From: Photobacterium aquimaris
GTDB lineage: Bacteria > Pseudomonadota > Gammaproteobacteria > Enterobacterales > Vibrionaceae
Reading direction: 5' to 3'
Assembly: GCF_002954455.1 (NCBI RefSeq)
Contig: NZ_MSCC01000002.1
Span: 89,105 to 153,104 of the forward strand
Length of the DNA stretch: 64,000 bases
The position numbers and the translations under genes were made by a program. Positions 1 to 8,853 of the stretch are shown piece after piece. Numbering within the stretch: the first letter of the stretch is position 1; each line of letters opens with the position of its first letter. Under the pieces are notes generated by a model. It was not told the DNA's origin and searched no databases. It worked only from the letters and a program-made list of their open reading frames with translations.

Positions 1-126
1 TTCTGTATGTGACTTATTTATTGTAATAACTTCATTTCGTTCAATAATAAGAGATTCTAATTTACGATCCATATATTCATTTTTAACTAATAAAACCAAA
101 ACAACTGATAATAATAATATCCGCAT
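1..126 (-). CDS. Rz-like inner-membrane spanin, 5' part only (runs off the window)
   Basis: Reading the minus strand from an ATG at 126 gives 42 open codons to the window edge. The product begins with about 14 hydrophobic residues (MRILLLSVVLVLLV) and then turns charged and helical (EYMDRKLESLIIERNEV). That is the layout of phage i-spanins (Rz): one N-terminal membrane anchor and a periplasmic coiled coil. It starts 11 bp after the endolysin stop, the usual holin-lysin-Rz order, so position supports the call. Spanins fuse inner and outer membranes in the last step of lysis. The C-terminus and any nested Rz1 lie outside the window. Confidence 0.55.
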   Translation of the reverse strand, partial: MRILLLSVVLVLLVKNEYMDRKLESLIIERNEVITINKSHTE

Positions 127-137
127 AAATGAATATC

Positions 138-707
138 CTATTCTATACACCGTAAATATTCTGACTTCCGTCTTTTCACTAAGCCCTTTAACTTTTTACC
201 TCCACCATAAACCCAGTGAGATAATTGCAAACAAGCATGTGAAAACTTTCCAGCTCTTACATAAGTGGATATTTTTGTTGCTGTAAGATCTTTATTTTTT
301 AAAAATCGTGTGCAGCCAGTATTAAAGATAAATGATGTTAAAGCATCATACTGTCCTTGCGTAATATTATTCATCCCTAGAATATTATTTAAACACGACT
401 CTGCCTGCTGAATATTTAACACCCAATCTCTTGCTACTTGTTCATTATCTATTATATCAGTGGTTATATTATGAATGTTACCAATACCATTTGTTTTATA
501 ACCAGCAGGACAACGATAACTATCTAACCTACAACCTTCATAGTCTCCTATTAATCTTAATCCTTTTGGTGTTAATTTTAATTTTCCTTGGCTTTCGCCA
601 GCAATAACAACATTGCCGATTGGTAATGTACTATTCCCTATTCCACCATCACCAAAAAGTGCTATCACTGCAGTAATTGAGCATAAAATTGGTTTTAATT
701 TATTCAT
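138..707 (-). CDS. phage-type endolysin, glycoside hydrolase family 24 (T4-type lysozyme fold)
   Basis: Muramidase that cleaves peptidoglycan during phage lysis. After a hydrophobic N-terminus (MNKLKPILCSITAVIALFG, a likely signal-anchor or signal sequence) comes the GH24 active-site region: catalytic Glu in DYEGCRLDS, then Cys nine residues later (YRCPAG), then Thr in KTNGIGN. This is the E-8aa-C-5aa-T form of the E/D-T triad, in which Cys replaces Asp20 of T4 lysozyme. The C-terminal part (QYDALTSFIFNTG, VKRRKSE) is also typical. The ATG at 707 is preferred over a longer start because GAGGAG lies 9 nt upstream. It overlaps the holin end by 8 bp and is followed by a spanin-like ORF. Confidence 0.85.
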   Translation of the reverse strand: MNKLKPILCSITAVIALFGDGGIGNSTLPIGNVVIAGESQGKLKLTPKGLRLIGDYEGCRLDSYRCPAGYKTNGIGNIHNITTDIIDNEQVARDWVLNIQQAESCLNNILGMNNITQGQYDALTSFIFNTGCTRFLKNKDLTATKISTYVRAGKFSHACLQLSHWVYGGGKKLKGLVKRRKSEYLRCIE

Positions 708-903
708 AAATGGACACTCCTCTTTCGCGAGCAATTTGTTGCATAATTTTCTTATGCCAATAACTCAACGATAAAGCGAAGACTCCCATACAAAATGAAA
801 CAATTAAAGACCAAGCTTCTATTGTCATGAATTGAAAATGGCCGATGATAACAAAAACTACGAACACCATTTTATTTACTAGCCAATCCAATAACTCATA
901 CAT
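700..903 (-). CDS. putative phage holin
   Basis: A 67-residue membrane protein with two hydrophobic segments (about residues 10-24 and 32-48) and a charged tail (WHKKIMQQIARERG). Size, topology and position directly before the endolysin, with an 8-bp overlap, match small phage holins that form the membrane lesion releasing or activating the endolysin. There is no diagnostic motif, so the call rests on context. Confidence 0.65.
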   Translation of the reverse strand: MYELLDWLVNKMVFVVFVIIGHFQFMTIEAWSLIVSFCMGVFALSLSYWHKKIMQQIARERGVSIYE

Positions 904-1357
904 CTTATAATTCCTTGTTTATTTGAAGTAAATAGGGATTTTGCCCCAATATCTATCTCCAATGATGTAAGTCTCAATATTGGTATTTCCGGTTACTCCA
1001 GTGGGTTACTTGATGAGATGATTATCATTCATTTGACAGAGCAATGCATCAATTGTCGTTATGAAAAATTCGGAAAAGAGTGAAAATCCGAATGAATCCG
1101 AATTTCAATTGACCATTTGGTATAAGGGTAGTGTTTTTATGACAGAATTAAGCAATTAACTGACATCTCATTCACTAAAATGCAGCAGATCGAGGTTAAT
1201 AGCGGTAGGTAATCCCTATCATTCCCATAAAAGCAAAAATCTAAGCTTATCTATATCGAGCTAAAGGCTCACAATATTTTAGCTCTTTGTGGGTAATGAC
1301 ATTGTTTACATCAATGATTCTTGAATTTTTGCCTTCAATATTAAATAGGTAATTCAA
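904..1357. other. intergenic region between lysis cassette and ogr-like gene
   Basis: No supported gene in 454 bp between two divergently read units. It must hold promoters for both the lysis cassette and the ogr-like gene. An open stretch to a stop near 1081 has no good start (only a 21-codon ATG ORF) and is not called. The hexamer CCGAAT occurs twice within 13 bp around 1087-1100; its role is unknown. Confidence 0.4.
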
Positions 1358-1612
1358 ATGGCAATGCGTATTCATTGTACTCAGTGTGGCGAAAAAGCAC
1401 GTATTAATAAAACAAACTGGTTTTCAAATGCAGCAGCAGATTTATATTGTTCATGTTCAGATCCTGAATGTGGGCATACTTTTGTGATGTCTTTAGGCTT
1501 TAGTCATACCATCAGTCCATCTGCTAAAAACGTAAATGAACTTGTTATTGCTTTAGTTAAAACAATGCCACCAGAAAAAGTGAAAGAGCTTCATCATATG
1601 CTAACAATATAA
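1358..1612 (+). CDS. Ogr/Delta-like zinc-finger phage late-gene activator
   Basis: 84-residue protein with four cysteines in two pairs, CTQC near residue 8 and CSDPEC near residue 34, followed by GHTFV. The pattern C-x2-C ... C-x4-C with a following aromatic matches the Ogr/Delta family (PF04606), small zinc proteins that activate P2-type late promoters through the RNA polymerase alpha C-terminal domain. Its presence beside a lysis cassette points to a P2/kappa-like prophage. I saw no convincing TGT-N12-ACA Ogr site nearby. A strong terminator follows 6 bp after the stop. Confidence 0.8.
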   Translation: MAMRIHCTQCGEKARINKTNWFSNAAADLYCSCSDPECGHTFVMSLGFSHTISPSAKNVNELVIALVKTMPPEKVKELHHMLTI

Positions 1613-1618
1613 ACTTAT

Positions 1619-1642
1619 GCGGAACGTTATTCGTTCCGCTTT
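1619..1642 (+). terminator. rho-independent terminator after ogr-like gene
   Basis: Perfect 8-bp stem GCGGAACG / CGTTCCGC with a TTATT loop, followed by TTT. It lies just after the ogr-like stop codon. Confidence 0.8.
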
Positions 1643-2015
1643 AATGCTGTTTATAACTGCAATCATATTTTTTAACGGTGATTGTAAAGGTAACAGGCAG
1701 AACCATTACTTTTAGTAAGTATAAAATATACTTTTACATTGTATGTAATAAATGAATCTCACTCAAAAAAATTTGCCATCAAACTTGATGTAAACGAGTC
1801 AAATCTGTCAAATATTAACCTTACAATATGCTATAGATTTCACTTTTAACTAAGTATTCGTAAATTTCCACGTCAACACATAAACTAACTGTATAATTAA
1901 CACAAAACACATCACACCAACCTTATAGCTAAACTTTTTTACTGATGTGTTAATTACGCTATTAGATACTTAATCAGTTGTTATCCCATTACTTTGATAT
2001 GGTTAATCGCCCAAA
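1643..2015. other. AT-rich intergenic region upstream of CI-like repressor
   Basis: 373 bp with no ORF I can support. It should carry the promoter and operators of the repressor gene. No clear repeated operator could be read by eye. Confidence 0.3.
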
Positions 2016-2654
2016 ATGAAACCTAATTCAACACATAAATCTCATGTTACGTCTCTTTCGTCTTACCAATATCTTGGTGGTAAAGCCGTTACATCAAAAT
2101 TATGTTCAGTATTAGACATTGATGAATATCAAGATCTTGCTGATGTATTTAATATTCCACGCGGCACTGTATCAACATGGCACTCTCGAGAAACGACACC
2201 ATTTGAAATCGCTATTCGTTCTCATCTTTCAACGGGAGTATCTCTGCATTGGTTATTATTAAATGAGGGAGAAGCATTTCCTCATCTCCAAACATCAATA
2301 ACTGAAGCTAATTCAGACATACTAATACTGCCTCATTACCAATTAAAATCAGGCAAACTTACACCATTACCAGTTTTATCTTTCGACCAAGCCTTACTTA
2401 AGCAATCAAGTAATGAATCTCCATTATTAATCGCATTACAGACAGCGACAGCAACGTTGATCATCGACAAAAATGACACGTTACCAATTAGCGGAAATTA
2501 CCTCATTAGTATCGACCAATTAATGTCGATTAATGATATTCAACGTTTACCCGCTAATCAGCTGGTATTACATTTTGGCAAATCTTCAATAACGATAGCC
2601 CAAAATGATATTGATATTGTTGGCAAAGTAATTATCTCAATTGAGCATGTTTAA
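2016..2654 (+). CDS. phage CI-type repressor (186/P2-like Phage_CI_repr family)
   Basis: 212 residues. The N-terminal part (about 20-85) reads GGKAVTSKLCSVLDIDEYQDLADVFNIP and RGTVSTWHSR, a helix-turn-helix of the CI repressor type (PF07022), followed by the family's conserved GVSLHWLLLNEGE. The C-terminal about 120 residues fit an oligomerisation domain; no Ser/Lys autocleavage pair is evident, unlike lambda CI, and 186 CI is also of the non-cleaved type. It probably holds the adjacent prophage silent, although no integrase lies between it and the host genes on its right. Start ATG at 2016; the upstream ribosome site is weak. Confidence 0.75.
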   Translation: MKPNSTHKSHVTSLSSYQYLGGKAVTSKLCSVLDIDEYQDLADVFNIPRGTVSTWHSRETTPFEIAIRSHLSTGVSLHWLLLNEGEAFPHLQTSITEANSDILILPHYQLKSGKLTPLPVLSFDQALLKQSSNESPLLIALQTATATLIIDKNDTLPISGNYLISIDQLMSINDIQRLPANQLVLHFGKSSITIAQNDIDIVGKVIISIEHV

Positions 2655-2690
2655 CTATCACCATCTACCATCACCACTGTTTAAAAAACA

Positions 2691-2717
2691 AAAAAAAGGC
2701 GATCCGAAGATCGCCTT
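2691..2717 (-). terminator. terminator of the BCCT transporter gene
   Basis: 9-bp perfect stem AAGGCGATC / GATCGCCTT with a CGAA loop. Read on the minus strand it ends in a run of seven T residues. It lies between two convergent genes, so it may stop both. Confidence 0.85.
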
Positions 2718-2746
2718 ATGACGTGTTTAAATCAATTTAATGCTAT

Positions 2747-4660
2747 CTATGCTTTTTGGGCTTCAAGCTCTAGCATTTCTTCTTTCTGCTTTAAAATATC
2801 ATTAAAGACGCTTCGTGCTTCTTGAGCTAATTCGGAAGCTTCAAGTTTAGCTTCTTTCGCAGCCATTGCTTCTGTGGTTAGACGGTGCAGTTCTTCAGCT
2901 AATTCTTGAGGAACCTCACCGGCATCAGCACCACTTGCTAACGCTTGTGCTCGAATTGTTTTCTTAATTTTCCAAATAGCATTTAGTGCATCACGCTCAG
3001 CATCAGCAGCTTCAATCGCCACATCTTTTAGTTGTTCAAACTTCGCTAGCGCTATACCTTCTTTTGACCATGGATCAACATCAGGTAGTTCTTCAATATT
3101 GATCACTGGATCTTCGTAACCATTTTGATGACTCAAGTCAAGCGATGCGGCTTTTACTGCTGAAATCATTAACATAACGGTAATGAACAACAATGGTAAA
3201 CCACCAACAATTGCAGCTGTTTGCAGTGTGGCTAGTCCTCCCATAAACATCAATACTGATGGCATGAACGACATTGCAAATGCCCAGAACAAACGGTTCC
3301 AACGCATAGGCTCTTCTGTTACATCATTTTGAACAACAGAAGCAAGAATATATGAAATAGAGTCAAACGTTGTTGCTGTAAAAATTAAACATAATAGCGT
3401 AAATACAGTAATTACAAGCGTACTAAATGGTAACTGCTCAAGAATAGAGAAGATTGCTTTGGTTGCACCTTCTGCATTCAAAATACCAACCACATCAAGC
3501 GCGCCTGATAATTGTAACGATAAACCGTAGTTACCCAGAACCATGAAGAACAGGAAGCATCCCATCGAGCCAAAAAAAATAGAGCCTGTCACCATTTGCT
3601 TAATTGTACGGCCGCGTGAAATACGTGCGATAAATAAGCCCATACTTGGTGCAAACACTAACCACCATGCCCAGTAGAAAATAGTCCAATCTTGTGGGAA
3701 GTGCGTATCTTCAAAGGTACCGTAGCCACCAAAAGGTTCAGCCCACGTTGCCATAATAAAGAAGTTAGAAAGCATACGACCTAATGAATCTAAGCCCGTT
3801 TCTAACATAAAGATCGTCGGTCCAACAGCTAAAATAAAGGCCAATAAACCTAACGCGCCCCAGAAGTTGATATTACTTAATACTTTAATGCCTTTTTCCA
3901 TACCTGCATAAGCAGAATAACCAAAAATACAAGTACATAAAAGAAGAACAATAATTTGAGTTTCTGTATTTTTAGGTGTACCAAAAAGGTAATGTGCGCC
4001 CTCAGTTATCAATGGTGCGGCTAAACCTAATGTTGTAGCACCACCACCTAATAAACCAAAAATGAACAGTACATCAATTACTTTACCTACCCAGCCGTGA
4101 CTGCGTGCTTCACCAATTACTGGCATTAATGCAGCTGATACTTTCAATACTGGCTGTTTACGAACATAAAAGAAATAAGCAATTGGCACTGCTGGTACAA
4201 GGTAAATACACCATGCAATAGGTCCCCAGTGGAAAACACCATAGGTTGCAGCCCAGCGTACAGCTTCTTCGCTACCTGGTGCTAATTGGAATGGTGGACT
4301 TTGGTAATAATAAGCCCATTCGATAGCACCCCAGTAAAGAATACTTGCACCGATACCACCACAAAATAACATTGCAGCCCATGATGCCGTCTTAAACTCT
4401 GGTTCTTCATCTGCATCGCCCAATTTAATTTGGCCAATATCAGAAAAAACGATGTAAATCATAAAAAAGAAAGCAGCCATACCTAGTGCTAAATATAAAA
4501 AGCCTAGTTTGTCTGTCATAAAAGTTTTAGCGACAGCAATCCATTCTGCGCCTTCTTTGGGGAATAAAAGTAGTGGAACAACCACTGAGATCAGCATTGC
4601 TATTGCACCAAAAAATGTTGGCTTATCAATTAGCTCGAAATTTTTACGTAATGTACTCAA
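2747..4660 (-). CDS. BCCT family betaine/carnitine/choline transporter
   Basis: 637-residue inner-membrane secondary transporter with about 12 membrane segments. Family signatures are visible: GGIGASILYWGAIEWAYYY in segment 3-4 (aromatic substrate box) and the stretch around WTIFYWAWWLVFAPSMG followed by FIARISRGRTIK. BCCT proteins import quaternary ammonium compounds such as glycine betaine, choline or carnitine, often for osmoprotection. The last about 130 residues are a charged cytoplasmic tail rich in Ala, Glu and Lys, likely coiled coil, longer than in CaiT and reminiscent of osmosensing tails. Substrate cannot be told from sequence. Monocistronic, with its own terminator. Confidence 0.9.
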   Translation of the reverse strand: MSTLRKNFELIDKPTFFGAIAMLISVVVPLLLFPKEGAEWIAVAKTFMTDKLGFLYLALGMAAFFFMIYIVFSDIGQIKLGDADEEPEFKTASWAAMLFCGGIGASILYWGAIEWAYYYQSPPFQLAPGSEEAVRWAATYGVFHWGPIAWCIYLVPAVPIAYFFYVRKQPVLKVSAALMPVIGEARSHGWVGKVIDVLFIFGLLGGGATTLGLAAPLITEGAHYLFGTPKNTETQIIVLLLCTCIFGYSAYAGMEKGIKVLSNINFWGALGLLAFILAVGPTIFMLETGLDSLGRMLSNFFIMATWAEPFGGYGTFEDTHFPQDWTIFYWAWWLVFAPSMGLFIARISRGRTIKQMVTGSIFFGSMGCFLFFMVLGNYGLSLQLSGALDVVGILNAEGATKAIFSILEQLPFSTLVITVFTLLCLIFTATTFDSISYILASVVQNDVTEEPMRWNRLFWAFAMSFMPSVLMFMGGLATLQTAAIVGGLPLLFITVMLMISAVKAASLDLSHQNGYEDPVINIEELPDVDPWSKEGIALAKFEQLKDVAIEAADAERDALNAIWKIKKTIRAQALASGADAGEVPQELAEELHRLTTEAMAAKEAKLEASELAQEARSVFNDILKQKEEMLELEAQKA

Positions 4661-5270
4661 ACGATATCCTTACTGCTATATATCATCCATAAAAAGTTAC
4701 ATACATGATGTTCTTTTAACACTAAAGACACAAATAACATCTGTTATGGTAATGATGAAATTTTTTGATACAAGACTAAAAAAAAAACATTTAAGGAAAA
4801 AATCAACTATCTGGTGCATTAACAATCAAAGTTAGCGTTCTACCGTTACAAATAGAAACAAATAAATACATTGGTATCGATCTCGATATAAACTTATATA
4901 TTGCATATTGATTATTTTTAAGCAAAAAATATCAAACAAGTACCATATTATTAACCAAATATAACTTCAGTTAACGTTTCATCGCTAATATTTATAAGCT
5001 TAGAGCTTATAATGTATAACATACACATTCTCTATCATTTGAATATCATTATTATAATTTTAGTTTTTTATCACTGTAAATAGCCGTATTAATAACCTAC
5101 AAATAATAGTCGTTTGAGTTAGATTCTATTTATCAATAAAATAAAAAATTACTGTAATACGACAATATAAAAAAAATGAGATTTAGTTACAATAATAGTA
5201 ACTATTTTTAGTGTCTTATTATAAAAGTTAAGTACAATAGGCAAAATTACTTTTATTTAGAATTAATAAC
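4661..5270. other. 610-bp very AT-rich region upstream of hns
   Basis: No gene supported. It separates two divergent genes and contains many A and T tracts, for example around 5150-5240, that would be expected to bend and to bind H-NS. Autorepression of hns-type genes through AT-rich upstream DNA is known in the family; here it is inference. Confidence 0.4.
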
Positions 5271-5663
5271 ATGATTGAAACTCTTTTAAATCTACGCTCT
5301 TTGAGAGCTCAAGCGCGTGAAATGTCTATTGAAGATCTGCAAGAAGGCCTACAAAAGTTCACTCAAGTCGTTGAAGAACGCCGTGTGGAAGAAGAAGCAG
5401 CTAAAGCAGAAAATAAAGAACAAGAAGCCAAACTGCAGAAATACCGTGATATGCTTGCAGCTGAAGGTATTACACCTGAAGAATTAATTGCATTAATTGG
5501 CGACAGCCCAAAAACAAAGAAAAAGCGTGCAGCTCGTCCAGCTAAATACAAATTCGTTGATGAAAATGGCGATGAGAAAACGTGGACAGGTCAAGGCCGC
5601 ACACCTAAAGCACTACAACAATTGCTTGATAATGGCGATGCTCTAGCTAGCTTTGAAATTTAA
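5271..5663 (+). CDS. hns: H-NS family nucleoid-structuring global regulator
   Basis: 130 residues, close to E. coli H-NS (137). The N-terminal half (1-65) is a helical, charged oligomerisation region (EMSIEDLQEGLQKFTQVVEE and following Glu/Ala-rich coil). The C-terminal DNA-binding domain carries the hallmark YKFVDENGDEKTWTGQGRTP with the QGR motif that inserts in the minor groove of AT-rich DNA. It silences AT-rich and foreign genes and compacts the nucleoid. This organism's very AT-rich intergenic DNA and the acquired regions in the window are natural targets. It stands alone, with a strong terminator downstream. Confidence 0.95.
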   Translation: MIETLLNLRSLRAQAREMSIEDLQEGLQKFTQVVEERRVEEEAAKAENKEQEAKLQKYRDMLAAEGITPEELIALIGDSPKTKKKRAARPAKYKFVDENGDEKTWTGQGRTPKALQQLLDNGDALASFEI

Positions 5664-5666
5664 TAC

Positions 5667-5693
5667 ATCATCTACTTATATTAAGTAGATGAT
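5667..5693. other. perfect 12-bp hairpin in hns 3' region
   Basis: ATCATCTACTTA and its exact complement TAAGTAGATGAT, separated by 3 nt, begin 3 bp after the hns stop. No T-tract follows, so it is not an intrinsic terminator; it could protect the mRNA 3' end. Confidence 0.6.
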
Positions 5694-5707
5694 ATTAAGT
5701 AAATGCC

Positions 5708-5744
5708 AAAAAACGCTCATTGTATTTCATAATGAGCGTTTTTT
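5708..5744 (+). terminator. bidirectional terminator between hns and the convergent membrane-protein gene
   Basis: AAAAAACGCTCATT paired with AATGAGCGTTTTTT around a 9-nt loop. A/T runs on both sides mean it can act for transcripts from either side. Confidence 0.9.
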
Positions 5745-5803
5745 ATATCAATGGTTTTAAACCAATAAAGCAGTACGAGACAATAGCTATAATCTATTAA
5801 AAG

Positions 5804-6373
5804 TTACTTATTTTCTGCCGCTTGCTGCTCTGGTGTATCATTACGTGTTGTAAACAACTTATAGCTCATAATGATAATAACCAGTGCTTTAATGATCATC
5901 ATCTGTGGGTTACCAAAATAACCGACCATACCAACAAAGCCTGATAGCAACATCAATAATCGATATTTTTTTAACTCGGTCATATATAGTGCAATAACAA
6001 TCACACCAAGATCAACAAACTGTAATCCTACTGCTAACGTTGGCTCTGCAATAAAAGCATGAACGGCAACATAAACAATATAGGATATACCAGCAATCAT
6101 TACTGCAGCTAATAGTTGAATAATAATCTTTGCTGTTTGAGTAAAATCTTTAAAATATCGGTATAAATTAATGGCTGTAACCGATAAGTTAAGGATAACT
6201 TTTGGCCACCATCCCATCAATATAGACCATATTGTATCATTCGCTGCAGAAGCAAAAGCAGCATAACGAGTAACTTTCATGGTGTTAAATATTGTAATTA
6301 ATATATAAAACACCACTGATGTCCATCCTAAGATATCTTTTAACAGATCAATCACAGCAACATCTCTCAACAT
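5804..6373 (-). CDS. multi-pass inner-membrane protein, possibly YgjV-like
   Basis: 189 residues with about 6 hydrophobic helices in two similar halves: ILGWTSVVFYILITIF ... WSILMGWWPKVILNLSVTAINLYRY near the N-terminus, and LQFVDLGVIVIALYMT ... MVGYFGNPQMMIIKALVIIIMSYKLF near the C-terminus. The repeat of 3-helix units is like YgjV and SemiSWEET-type small transporters, but I cannot assign a substrate. An alternative GTG start at about 6355, with GAGAG before it, is possible. No operon partner. Confidence 0.6.
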   Translation of the reverse strand: MLRDVAVIDLLKDILGWTSVVFYILITIFNTMKVTRYAAFASAANDTIWSILMGWWPKVILNLSVTAINLYRYFKDFTQTAKIIIQLLAAVMIAGISYIVYVAVHAFIAEPTLAVGLQFVDLGVIVIALYMTELKKYRLLMLLSGFVGMVGYFGNPQMMIIKALVIIIMSYKLFTTRNDTPEQQAAENK

Positions 6374-6679
6374 ACCATTAACGATTAATGGTGATTATAA
6401 TAGTTTATGACATTAATATTTAATGTATATCCATATATAAAATGGAATAACACAAATATTATAGTGAATAGTATCATATGACCATATATTATTACATCAA
6501 GGTATAATGTTAATTTACTCTTTTATATCGCTTAGCTATCAAGTACTTGCTATATTTCCCTTCATTAGCACTATTAGACTAATTACATTGCTTAGATTCT
6601 GGTTCTTACCTCTCAATACATAAAATGCTAAATAATTAGCAGCTTTTTTATGTATCAATATTATTTCCGTTTTTTACTA
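6374..6679. other. AT-rich gap, no gene seen
   Basis: 306 bp between two minus-strand genes. No ORF, hairpin with T-tract or RNA gene could be supported. Confidence 0.4.
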
Positions 6680-7192
6680 TTATTTATCTAAAAAGTACTC
6701 ATTACTAAAGTTTGATTGACACATAGTTAACACTGAAGCAACCAACCTTAAGGCCATATTAATTGACTCATCAGATTCATCACAACTACGTAAAAGCGTA
6801 ATATGATTACTTAAACAACTGTAACCTTTATTAACCAGACAAGCAGCAATGCAGGCGTAGTAATAACTTGTTTTATCTTCAACATCTAATTCTTTTAATG
6901 GTGTTAACTGCATTGCATTAGAAACATTACAATTTAAATCAATACTATGCATAGCCATATAGTAAGCATTCGTCGCAGCCATCCTCACAACTGCATGATG
7001 AATATCTTGACGCTGATTAGGCGTCACCTCACCAATGAGGTGTTGAATCATGCGTAATACATTCTTGTTCTGACAAGCTAATGCTGCCGCATAAACAATA
7101 GATTGCATTCTGTTAGTCGATAATAATGATTGACGAGATATTAATGCATTAAGTAATTCTGAATGTTCACATGTTTCATCGGTAATTGGCAT
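6680..7192 (-). CDS. AhpD/carboxymuconolactone-decarboxylase-like protein lacking the first CxxC cysteine
   Basis: 170 residues, all helical by composition. The stretch EVTPNQRQDIHHAVVRMAATNAYYMAMH resembles the AhpD helix containing AxAMNNVYYR, and CLVNKGYSCLSNHITLLRS matches the position of the redox motif (AhpD family: xCEYCxxxH). Here the first Cys of CxxC is Gly (G-Y-S-C) and the His is shifted by one, so peroxidase chemistry by the classical dithiol is unlikely. The role may be structural or different. It lies 187 bp downstream of the sigma-factor gene, which has its own terminator. Family assignment is tentative. Confidence 0.5.
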   Translation of the reverse strand: MPITDETCEHSELLNALISRQSLLSTNRMQSIVYAAALACQNKNVLRMIQHLIGEVTPNQRQDIHHAVVRMAATNAYYMAMHSIDLNCNVSNAMQLTPLKELDVEDKTSYYYACIAACLVNKGYSCLSNHITLLRSCDESDESINMALRLVASVLTMCQSNFSNEYFLDK

Positions 7193-7332
7193 AACAACAC
7201 TCCTAAAATTATGAATAATAAAGATTGATCGCTATTTATAATTTTATAATATGCTTCTTAGACAAAACTTCAATCTGCAGATATGGAGCATAACTGTGTA
7301 TTTATGATCGCTATTGTATATCACAAATATAA

Positions 7333-7360
7333 AATAAGGATGATAGCAATCATCCTTATT
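7333..7360 (-). terminator. terminator of the sigma-factor gene
   Basis: Perfect 12-bp stem AATAAGGATGAT / ATCATCCTTATT with a 4-nt loop, followed on the minus strand by a T-rich run. It lies 20 bp past the sigma-factor stop. Confidence 0.75.
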
Positions 7361-7379
7361 ATCTATATATCATCATGGT

Positions 7380-8234
7380 TTATGCTGATACTGAAAACAA
7401 CATTTCCATATCATAGTTATCGTTAGCTAAAGAACGCTTTAGTCGCATCAGATTTTTTATTTGTAATTGACGAATCCGTTCACGAGTTAACCCTACAGCA
7501 TCAGCTACTTCTTGTAATGTTTGTGGCTCGTATCCCAATAATCCAAAACGGCGACAAATTATTTCACGATCGCGTTCACTTAATTTAGACAATACTTTTT
7601 TAGTAATCATTTGCAAGTCATTGGTTTCTAATTCTTTATCTAGACTGGCGTTTTCATCGGCGACAAAATACGATAACGAATGATTATCGTCGTCATTCGC
7701 TGTTTGTTCAAAAGATAAAACATTCAAATTATTTGTCATTAAAAATGAAACTTCACTTACATCGCGCTTCAAGTAATCAGCGATCTCTTCCGGAGATGGC
7801 TCATTATTATTTTTAGACATTAAATCGCGATGAGCACGTAAGATAGTGTTAACTTCTTTTGATACATGAACTGGCAATCGAATAGTACGACTTTGATTAT
7901 GGATTGCACGTTCAATTGTTTGTTTTATCCACCATGATGCATAAGTAGAGAACCGAAAACCTTTCTCAGGATCAAATTTCTCAACGGCCGTAATTAAACC
8001 AATATTTCCTTCATCAATTAAATCACTCAATAATAAAGTCGACGCTCGATATTTTTTGGCTAAACTAACAACCAATCTCAAGTTTGACTCAATAAGAACA
8101 CATTTAGCACTTTCATCACCAAGTAATGACTTACGACTATAAAGGATTTCATCTGATTTAGTTAACAGCGGTTTAAGTGATATCTCATTTAGATAAAGAC
8201 GAACCACATCGCTTTCAAATGCCACTTCTTGCAT
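7380..8234 (-). CDS. RpoS-like group 2 sigma-70 factor (RpoQ-type)
   Basis: 284 residues against about 330 for E. coli RpoS: the N-terminal acidic region is missing and the protein starts almost at region 1.2 ([18 protein letters not shown]). Region 2 is intact ([55 protein letters not shown]), region 3 follows, and region 4 ends with [31 protein letters not shown]. It binds core RNA polymerase and directs it to RpoS-like -10 elements. Size and divergence suggest the RpoQ paralogue of Aliivibrio, a quorum-sensing-controlled sigma factor affecting luminescence and motility, rather than the main RpoS, which normally follows nlpD; nlpD is absent here. Confidence 0.85.
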   Translation of the reverse strand: MQEVAFESDVVRLYLNEISLKPLLTKSDEILYSRKSLLGDESAKCVLIESNLRLVVSLAKKYRASTLLLSDLIDEGNIGLITAVEKFDPEKGFRFSTYASWWIKQTIERAIHNQSRTIRLPVHVSKEVNTILRAHRDLMSKNNNEPSPEEIADYLKRDVSEVSFLMTNNLNVLSFEQTANDDDNHSLSYFVADENASLDKELETNDLQMITKKVLSKLSERDREIICRRFGLLGYEPQTLQEVADAVGLTRERIRQLQIKNLMRLKRSLANDNYDMEMLFSVSA

Positions 8235-8460
8235 ATACCATCCCTGAGCAATTAGTTGTTAGTTACTGGTTACATAGTAATTACAATTGCACGTAATTCG
8301 CAACAATTAATTGCAATATTTAACCATTAGTTTATTCATGCTCATAATAAAACTTAATCTCAATACAACTTCCTACTTAATCATCAGTTCCCACATTTAC
8401 TTTATGCGTTTTAAGTATATTATTTAATGAATAATAATATGAATTAGTGAGTAAATATAT

Positions 8461-8853
8461 ATGTCATCTCTTTTCACAAAAGCACTTTTAATTACAGTTA
8501 CTCTTAGTGCATTATTTTCAACAGCAGCTAATGCAACAAATTCTATTGTTGTACAATCATGTGTCACTAATCCCAATTTTGATGAACAAGGCTTATTGAC
8601 TGCTTACAACAAGCGAAAAAAAAATGCCAAAGATCAAGTTTATAATCTTACCGATCAAGGAAATGTATATAACACAAAAATAAATACACAATGTAATGAT
8701 CAAAAAAATACTATTGATCAAGGACCAATCAAAAGAGCAGACAAAGCCAAATTAGCAATATGTTATGCCAACGCATGGTCAGCTGCTCGAGATAAATTAC
8801 TTGGTGAGAACTACACAACCAAGCTCACGACTGATGTTTATAAGGCCAAATAA
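8461..8853 (+). CDS. small secreted protein of unknown function
   Basis: 130 residues with a clear signal peptide (SSLFTKALLITVTLSALFSTAANA, cleavage after ANA). The mature part is hydrophilic, rich in Asn, Lys and Asp, and contains three Cys residues (SCVTN, TQCNDQ, AICYAN). I do not recognise a family. The gene's stop codon overlaps the start of a 50-aa ORF (TAATG), so the two are probably translated together. Confidence 0.6.
   Translation: MSSLFTKALLITVTLSALFSTAANATNSIVVQSCVTNPNFDEQGLLTAYNKRKKNAKDQVYNLTDQGNVYNTKINTQCNDQKNTIDQGPIKRADKAKLAICYANAWSAARDKLLGENYTTKLTTDVYKAK

Noticed and set aside
898..1081. 60-codon open frame ending CINCRYEKFGKE
   Set aside because: No start codon until the last 21 codons; may be a relic but cannot be supported.
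4509..4835. 108-codon plus-strand ORF over the BCCT start
   Set aside because: Antisense to the clear BCCT gene, low-complexity Lys-rich end, no ribosome site.
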